From: Cornus controversa | Lineage: Eukaryota; Streptophyta; Magnoliopsida; Cornales; Cornaceae | Assembly: GCA_026545225.1 (NCBI GenBank) | Contig: CM048846.1 | Location: 41,117,501 to 41,181,500 of the forward strand | Direction of reading: 5' to 3' | DNA length: 64,000 bases | In this document: piece after piece, positions 57,589 to 64,000 of the stretch | How the letters are laid out: each line of letters begins with the position of its first letter | Position numbering within the stretch: position 1 is the first letter of the stretch | The notes under the pieces: model-generated | The model's database searches: none | What the model was told of the DNA's origin: nothing | Seen by the model: the letters and a program-made list of their open reading frames with translations, nothing else | Position numbers and translations under genes: made by a program

Positions 57589-58994
57589 TGATAAGTAATG
57601 AATATTGCATATTCAATGCCCTTAAAATTATATGAATTAGTGTCTTAGTAATATTTATTTCATGTTTTTATTAATAATTTTAATATTTTCAGGATTTCAG
57701 GTGGTTAAGGGTAATTCTAATTAATAATGGTGCAATCGGGCTACAGATGGTGTTAGGCTTATTCACATTGAAGATTGGGCCAATTCAGGCCTAAAAAGTC
57801 TTGGACCCATTTTGGTATTCAGACCATATCTCTGTACACGATTGTCAAAACGACCCAAACTAAGCGAGGGTTGAAGGAAATTCAATTCTACACAATTTCA
57901 TATTTCACAAAAATTTCTTAAAACGGACGTTTTTATCAACTTTCTGCCCTATTTGCGCAGCTACCACTTTTTGGGCGCAAATGCCACTTTGTGAGGAGCA
58001 AGTGCCATTTTTTTATGCGCACTTGCCACTTTGGGAAGGCCAGGTGTCCCATAGGTTTGTTTTTGCAAAGTAAAAACGATGAAAGGAGGAAAAACTAGGG
58101 TATTCTGGAGGGGGGAAGCAGAGAGAGATATACAGAGGCGATTCGTGACGATACGGGCAAGACGACGACAACTTCATCATCGTTCAAGCCTGGAACTCCG
58201 ATCATGAGTGGCTAAACACCATTCCGGAGAAGTGATGTAACCCTAACCTGTCTTTCAATGTTTTAGTTTGTATATTAATTTGGAAATTATTTATTTTGTG
58301 CATTGATTGTATAACCAAGACATAAACAACAGCTGTGCTGTTAGTTTTAATTTGAATGGATTATTTCATTACATATTTACTTTTGTTCTTGTAGAATGAA
58401 TGCATGTTTGCAGTGATTAGGGTTTAGTTTTTTTCAACTTCTGTGATTTTGTTAAGACAGGTTATACAATAGTTTTCATAGATCATTGAATTTAGAGTTT
58501 TTATAATTCGTACTAAGCGAAGATGGGTTATCATATCATTAGTTAGTCAGATGTATAGGCCATGCTTAGCGAAGACGAGTTATGCTTAATTGTATGTTGA
58601 ATGAATCCTCTTGATAGAACTGAATTTGGCTTGTAGCCATTCTTTTCTGAATGCATAGATTAAACGTCCCAAATTAGTACAACTTTCATTGTCAGAAGGT
58701 TAGTGGTGAAGTCAATTCCCAGGACCCTCTATCTCCAGTATCCATCATTTATTTATGTTATTTAATTTCAGCAACTTAAGTTAAAAACAAAACAAATTAT
58801 TTTTTAATTAAATTAGATAAGGTCTTGACAGCTTAACAACGAAACCAACGCAATCTCTGTGGGTTCGACCCCTACTCACCACTTTACTAATTTTAGTAGA
58901 GTATTTGTAGGGTTTTATAAATTCTTTTTTGTCGAGGTGTAAAACAACAACGACATTATTTCATATTATTTTATCACGTTTTGCACGTCGAACA
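57589..58994 (+). repeat. 5' LTR of element C (about 1406 bp)
   Basis: Starts TGATAAGTAATGAATATTGC and ends near CGTCGAACA just before the PBS. The end is chosen from the CA dinucleotide, so it may be off by a few bases. A word GCGCAAATGCCACTTT is iterated about four times at 57956-58037. Confidence 0.85.
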
Positions 58995-58997
58995 AAA

Positions 58998-59016
58998 TGG
59001 CGCCGTTGCCGGGGAT
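58998..59016 (+). other. Primer-binding site of element C (tRNA-Asp)
   Basis: TGGCGCCGTTGCCGGGGAT, complementary to the tRNA-Asp 3' end, about 3 nt after the LTR. Confidence 0.92.
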
Positions 59017-59254
59017 TGCCGTCACGGTTGCGTTGTTAATCTTAAAGATTTAGTCTAGTTTAATTAGTTTTAGGTGTTTTGAGTGTTTGAATTTTGACAC
59101 AAGAGTTACTACACAAGAGGAAAGAAGCTAAAATTTTTGGGACTTATTGTGAGTTTTTGTATTTTAATTCATGCACTTGTGTTATTTTTGTACTTATTGT
59201 TAACTGTAAATTTTTAATTTAATTTTAATTTATTTATCTCTTTTATTTGACAAC

Positions 59255-59767
59255 ATGCTCGTTGAGTTTGAAGACCCTTTGAAAGCATGTTTAGCTCATT
59301 TTGGTTGTGATTTTAATATTGATTTTGCATGTGAAGAGGTAAATGCCTTATTGGATTCAGTTCCGCTTATGGATACACAAACGTGGAAGGCCAATATTTA
59401 ATCAATACCACCAATTGAGTCAGACCATGCCCCCTTTGTGGAACCATTACTCATACCGGACTCCAAAAATTTACATGAAGAACTTAAGTGTGATCACTTA
59501 AGTCCTGATGAGAGTCCACTTTTTACCTTTGTTTTTGAGTTGAGTAGTGACAAATTAGATATCAATGAGAAAATTAGTCAAGAACAAGTTAAAGGGTCAT
59601 GTTTTCTTGAATTAGTCGAATTTTATTCGATTGATTCATTTTTCTTAAAACCTCACATTGACATAGATAAGAGGTGCCTAAAAATTGTTTGGATTCCGGC
59701 ACAAGAAAGTGAGGACAAAATAGGGGGGACACTCTTAGATCTCCTCAAGAGATGTGGTATAGGGTGA
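59255..59767 (+). pseudogene. Gag-pol linker ORF remnant of element C, ending LLKRCGIG
   Basis: An ATG at 59255 lies where gag starts in the related elements (about 240 nt after the PBS). The frame reads EDPLKACLAHFGCDFNIDF and EEVNALLD, the linker seen in the Athila polyprotein around residue 843. It hits a TAA at 59399-59401, then stays open to 59767. The second half (SDKLDINEKISQEQ; KRCLKIVWIPAQ) is not recognisable, but the end SEDKIG...LLKRCGIG matches the end of element B's gag. Gag, protease and pol are missing. Whether it is translated is unknown. Confidence 0.65.
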
Positions 59768-61319
59768 ATCTTCCATCAAAAGTAGTAGTTAGGAAGTGTG
59801 TGTTTTTCTTTTCATTTATTTTTATTTATTTTTGCTTTTGTTAGAACTAATTTTTCTTCATTTTAATTTTTATTTGTGTTTGTTTGTTATTTTGTTGCAT
59901 TCTTTTTATTTATTATTATTATTTTTTTCCTTTTAATATGCGTGGTGTGTAGTTGTATTTTTTATGACAGGTTCTTGCATCCAAGTTTGGGGGGATGGCC
60001 AACCCTTATTCATGTGAATGTTTTGCCAAATTTTTACAATTCTACCACTATGGTAATATTGTTCTATCACTTACCATATGCTTTATATTTTTGTTACACA
60101 TTGAGGACAATGTGTGATTCAAGTTGGGGGTAAGGAAGAACACTTTTGTTTGTTTGTTTATTTATTTATTTTAGGTTGTTTTGTTTTCAGTTTAGATGTT
60201 TTAACACCAATCAAGAGTTTAATACTTTATGTAGGTTCTTGACTTGCAATTGTAGAGTATGTGTAAAATTTCTAGAAACTATGGTTTGAATGCAGTGGTT
60301 TAAGTCGTTATTTGCATTGACATGACTTGGAGTGGTTGACTCTAGTTCTTTTCACAATTCACATGCACACTAGTTGAGTTAGTGGGGTTTGTACTTGGCT
60401 TTGAGTATCAATTATGTGTGCTGAATATAAGTCGGTATCCCTTGAGAATAAACACTTTAAACATGCTACACTTATAAAAAAAAAAAATTAAAATAATAAT
60501 CCTATGGTTTGTGGCCGTTTTGGTTCGAGTTATTAGGTCCCTCGAGGTATCTTGAAACCTGGTGCCCTAAAGCCATTTGGTTTGGGAGTCACAGGCTGAA
60601 AGCTCGCTACATGGACCAATTCGAAAGCCTAATAAACCTAGGCATTGCGTTATTGGTTAGTCTATGGTTTGTGGCCGTTTTGATTCGAGTTATTAGGTCC
60701 CTCGAGGTATCTTGAAACCTGGTGCCCTAAAGCCATTTGGTTTAGGAGTCATAGGCTGAAAGCTCGCTACATGGATCAATTCGAAAGCCTAATAAACCTG
60801 GGCATTGCACAACCATTTCAAAAAAAAAAAAAAATTTGCATGTGTTCATGTTTTGAGTGATACATTCAATAAGGGGATCCAATAAATTGAAGGGACTTGT
60901 AATTGCTCACTCAAGGCCGAGTTAAACCACATTGATGAATGCTAGTTCACTTTTCACGAGGGGGCTAGAGTTGGTTTCTTTGAGTTGTGTTGTTGTGAAT
61001 TTTGTATGAGAACCATTGTTTTGAATTATGGGATTTAGGGATTTGAAAGTATTCTTAAAAGCGAGTCTTTTAACTGCATTTTGTAGTCTTCGTCTTGATT
61101 AATGTTTGAGACAGCAATTTTGGCATGTTTGTGGGTAACATCTCTGGAAACCCTCACGAGACTTTACTCGTCCACTAGGGGTAACCTAGGGGTTTAAAAG
61201 GCTTGTTGCATATGCTAAATGCAATCGGATCTCCCACGAAAGAGGAAATAGTTTAGTTGTTTTACTTCATTTTTAGTTGTGTATTGCTAAGAGACTAGCA
61301 ATATGTAAGTTTGGGGGTG
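59765..61319 (+). other. Non-coding 3' module of element C
   Basis: Contains PPT-like tracts at 59975-59986 and 60121-60131, and the PPT at 61307-61319. Hairpin 1 is at 60096-60115 (8-bp stem ACACATTG/CAATGTGT, loop AGGA) and hairpin 2 at 61282-61303 (stem TATTGCTA/TAGCAATA, loop AGAGAC). The TGCCCTAAA block is present twice in a 160-bp tandem duplication (60501-60820). The 115-bp stretch shared with element B is at 61128-61245. Confidence 0.78.
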
Positions 61320-62030
61320 TGATAAGTAATGAATATTGCATATTCAATGCCCTTAAAATTATATGAATTAGTGTCTTAGTAATATTTATTTCATGTTTTT
61401 ATTAATAATTTTAATATTTTCAGGATTTCAGGTGGTTAAGGGTAATTCTAATTAATAATGGTGCAATCGGGCTACAGATGGTGTTAGGCTTATTCACATT
61501 GAAGATTGGGCCAATTCAGGCCTAAAAAGTCTTGGACCCATTTTAGTATTCAGACCATATCTCCATACACGATTGTCAAAACGACCCAAACTCTGTGTGG
61601 GTTGAAGGAAATTCAATTCTGCACAATTTCATATTTCACGAAAATTTCCTAAAACGGACGTTTTCATCAAGTTTCTGCCCTATTTGCGCAGCTGCCACTT
61701 TTTAGGCGCAAATGCCACTTTGTGAGGAGCAAGTGCCATTTTTTTATGCGCACTTGCCACTTTGGGAAGGCCAGGTGTCCCATAGGTTTGTTTTCGCAAA
61801 GTAAAAACGACGAAAGGAGGAAAAACTAGGGTATTCTGGAGGGGGAAGCAGAGAGAGATATACAGAGGCGATTCGTGACGATACGGGCAAGACGACGACA
61901 ACTTCATCATCGTTCAAGCCTGGACCTCCGATCATGAGTGGCTAAACACCATTCCGGAGAAGTGATGTAACCCTAACCTGTCTTTCAATGTTTTAGTTTG
62001 TATATTAATTTGAGGATTATTTATTTTGTG
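61320..62030 (+). repeat. Truncated 3' LTR of element C (711 bp)
   Basis: Colinear with 57589-58300 of the 5' LTR, then stops at TTTATTTTGTG and joins Tekay LTR sequence. Confidence 0.92.
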
Positions 62031-62121
62031 GCATTTCCCTTAAAATTAAGTAATGTTGAACATGCTTTCCCATTTAAGCTTTAAATTAAAATCTTATTGA
62101 GCATGTGCATTATTGTATGCC
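62031..62121 (+). repeat. 91-bp direct repeat of the left flank
   Basis: Nearly identical to 57205-57295 (GCATTTCCCTTGAAATTAAG start there), so the same Tekay LTR segment lies on both sides of element C. Confidence 0.88.
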
Positions 62122-63117
62122 TTGTGAGAATTAGAAGTTGCACACTCACTATTGTCAAAACCAATATATTGTCGGGGTTGTATGATCATTCAGAATTGTC
62201 TATGCAACTTGTGACTATCTCAAAGTTGTCCACTCACATTAGCCAGATCCGCTAGATCATTCCGTGGTTATACTGCTTTAGAGCAATTGAGGCGCACTGA
62301 TTGTACTAGACTCGAGTGTTATAAGTTAGGTGTTGCAAGTGTAATGCCTAGGATGTATGGAATGAGAAAAGTGACGATTATTGGCGAGAATAATGCCTTA
62401 TTGGAATTGGGTTTAGGAAAACCTAGAGTATGCTTGATGCAATGTGAGATATGCTAGATTATTAGCGTAGTTTATGTGACTATGTAGAGTGTATAAGTGG
62501 TTATATTAGAAGTCACATGGTATTATTAGGCGTATCATTACCGCCTAGGGATTTTCGTTCAGAGGCTTAATGAGATAGGCCAAAAAAAAAAATTGAGCTT
62601 GGGTAAGTTGTGATATTTGAGTTAAATGGGTTGTAACAGAATCCAAGCATGAGCATAGAACTTTGAGAAAGGTTTAATGTAGCCTTTCCCAGGTGAGAAA
62701 ACTGAGAATTGATTATAGTTCCAGGTTAGATGGAACAGAGGTTGAGAGAACAAGTATGACGTATTGCAGGAGTGGGACTAACAAGGGAAAAGGGCCTGGC
62801 CAGACATTTTTCTTTGATTAGTGCTTCTCTTACAATGTCCTGGGTCCAGATAGTTATGGAATTGACTCGTTAGGTATTGATGAGTAAGGAAACTAAATTT
62901 AGATGATTTTGAGTATGAAATAAATTTAATCATAGATGAAATTATGACTGAGATGAGTAGGAAAATTCTTATCAAAGTGTTCATGATGATAATAGTAGGT
63001 TGAATTCAGACCACTCTTGAGGTTATATTACAGTGCTTGTTAGAGTACTGAGAGACAGTTTGGGGTTCTCATAAAGTAACATATTTCAGAATGGTTATCG
63101 AGAGAGAATGTCCCTAA
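62122..63117 (+). mobile_element. Tekay LTR continuation and unassigned sequence
   Basis: 62150-62260 resembles the complement of 35800-35890 (phrase AATATATTG...GGTTGTATGA), so it is LTR sequence of the same family. From about 62300 I recognise nothing and see no ORF of note. Confidence 0.5.
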
Positions 63118-63500
63118 GGCACAATTTTGCCTATTGACAAATCTATTGCGTTGGTTGTTTTCAATTTAGGCACAATTTTGTCTATTGACACATCGGTGAG
63201 GACGATGTTATAATTAAGACATAGTTTTGTCTGTTGACACGTCAGATGATGGATTGGTGTCATTTTTGGACACAGTTTTGTTCACTGACCTATCCGTTGT
63301 TTTTGATTGTCGTCGCTGAAAACACAGTTTTGTCTGTGATGCAACCTTTGGATTTGGTAGGTTGTCATTGGGGACAGTTTTCTCTATTGACACACCTGAG
63401 AGAACACTTGTCGTCAAGTAGACACAATTTTGTCTATTGATGCATTCGTTGAGACGAAATTTTATCTCTGGACACAGTTTTATCTATCGAGGTATCATTA
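63118..63500 (+). repeat. Degenerate tandem repeat, core ACACAATTTTGTCTATTGACAC
   Basis: About eight units of roughly 40-60 bp carry the core GACACAATTTTGTCTATTGA followed by variable sequence. Short open frames in it are by-products of the repeat. Confidence 0.8.
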
Positions 63501-64000
63501 TGGATAATATGACCCTAAGAGATCAAGTTATGTTTATTTTAAAGGATTTGAGTCAATTTTTAGAGCATAATTTGTTTCGATGTCATGAGAGGATAACGGT
63601 GGGGATACGGTTAGTTTTGTTTTTGTTTAATCATTGACCAAGGAACAGGTGACAAGTAAACAGTAAGATTCTGCTAGACTGTACCTTACGTGGTACTAAC
63701 AGGGTTGGAGAGATCCAAGGATCAATTATGAGATGTGAGAAAATGAGAGTTTCATGCGTTTTGAAACGCTACCTTAGAAAAATTCTCCTTACTTTTCCTC
63801 GGGAAGAGGAACGTGATCAAATTTGTTGAGGATTGTGTTATAGATCCTTAGGAAGTGTTGGTTGTAGGCCAGGTATTAGGAATGAGAGTTTAGACTTGTA
63901 CACATGATGTGGTCTAACGGAAGGAATTTGAGAATCGTAACTCAAGGTAAATGAGTTAGTGGATAGAGGTATGTACCCATACTTTCATTGTTTTGAAAGT
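63501..64000 (+). other. Unassigned
   Basis: No gene, RNA or repeat recognised up to the window edge. Composition resembles the preceding retrotransposon-derived sequence. Confidence 0.4.

Larger units (their letters stand above)
57589..62030 (+). mobile_element. Non-autonomous Athila derivative without gag (LARD-like), element C
   Basis: 5' LTR 57589-58994, PBS 58998-59016, short ORF remnant 59255-59764, 3' module with hairpins, PPT 61307-61319 and a 3' LTR truncated at 62030. It has no capsid, RT or integrase. The left flank is catgt (57584-57588). No matching target duplication can be seen because the 3' LTR is broken. Confidence 0.88.

Noticed and set aside
59399-59401. Programmed readthrough in element C's ORF
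   Set aside because: There is only one copy, no conserved 3' context, and most of the upstream protein is missing. A plain mutation is simpler.
63214-63440. Coding frames in the right-edge repeat
   Set aside because: Both strands are open because the repeat lacks stops. The peptides mirror the repeat unit.

Overview
This 64 kb window is eudicot-type nuclear plant DNA. It holds one intron-rich host gene, one small host gene, and dense nested transposable elements. The plant origin rests on GT-AG introns, plant LTR retrotransposon lineages (Athila-type Ty3/gypsy with a tRNA-Asp primer site, Tekay/Del-type chromovirus with a tRNA-iMet primer site, a copia-like solo LTR), plant LINE remnants, and hAT-like and Mutator-like elements. 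I cannot name the species.

Layout. (1) 1-8586, minus strand: an Athila-type element with a 5' LTR, a PBS and an uninterrupted 1877-codon gag-pol. Downstream of pol lie an array of a CGATCAATCGAAA-type word, a TATA box, a probable spliced leader and the first 18 codons of another ORF, which is cut by the window edge. (2) 8587-12363, plus strand: the 3' half of a sibling Athila (env-like ORF tail, non-coding 3' module, PPT, 3' LTR), with the minus-strand element sitting in its ORF. (3) 12364-13077: Tekay LTR fragment. (4) 14356-26399, plus strand: eight-exon WDR83/MORG1 homologue of 299 aa. All coding exons and splice junctions can be read. Its introns carry L1 and RTE LINE remnants, a Harbinger-like element, a hAT-like element with a nested long-TIR element, a tandem duplication, and a Mutator-like element with a perfect 9-bp TSD. 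(5) 26950-28530: two adjacent tandem-repeat blocks. (6) 29916-30233: a 105-codon gene for a small basic protein. (7) 31870-57588: a nest built on a decayed minus-strand Tekay element. It is interrupted by a copia-like solo LTR (TSD aatat) and by a 7.46 kb gag-only Athila derivative (40797-48256) inserted inside the RNase H codons. Further fragments of Athila and Tekay elements follow. (8) 57589-62030: a non-autonomous Athila-type derivative with no gag and a truncated 3' LTR, inside a plus-strand Tekay LTR. (9) 62031-64000: duplicated flank, Tekay LTR continuation and a degenerate minisatellite.

Most interesting signals. The three Athila-type elements that have an internal 3' region (called A, B and C here) share a non-coding 3' module. 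In it, a polypurine-type tract AAGTTTGGGGG occurs at least twice, and two of the copies follow a short hairpin. One hairpin (loop AGGA) shows compensatory base changes between elements. The same CGATCAATCGAAA word array lies upstream of both the LTR TATA box and an internal TATA box in element A, which suggests a duplicated enhancer for a second, spliced transcript. Two different non-autonomous derivatives (B and C) keep the same gag-pol linker and end in the same C-terminal signature (LLKRCGIG), which the autonomous polyprotein lacks.
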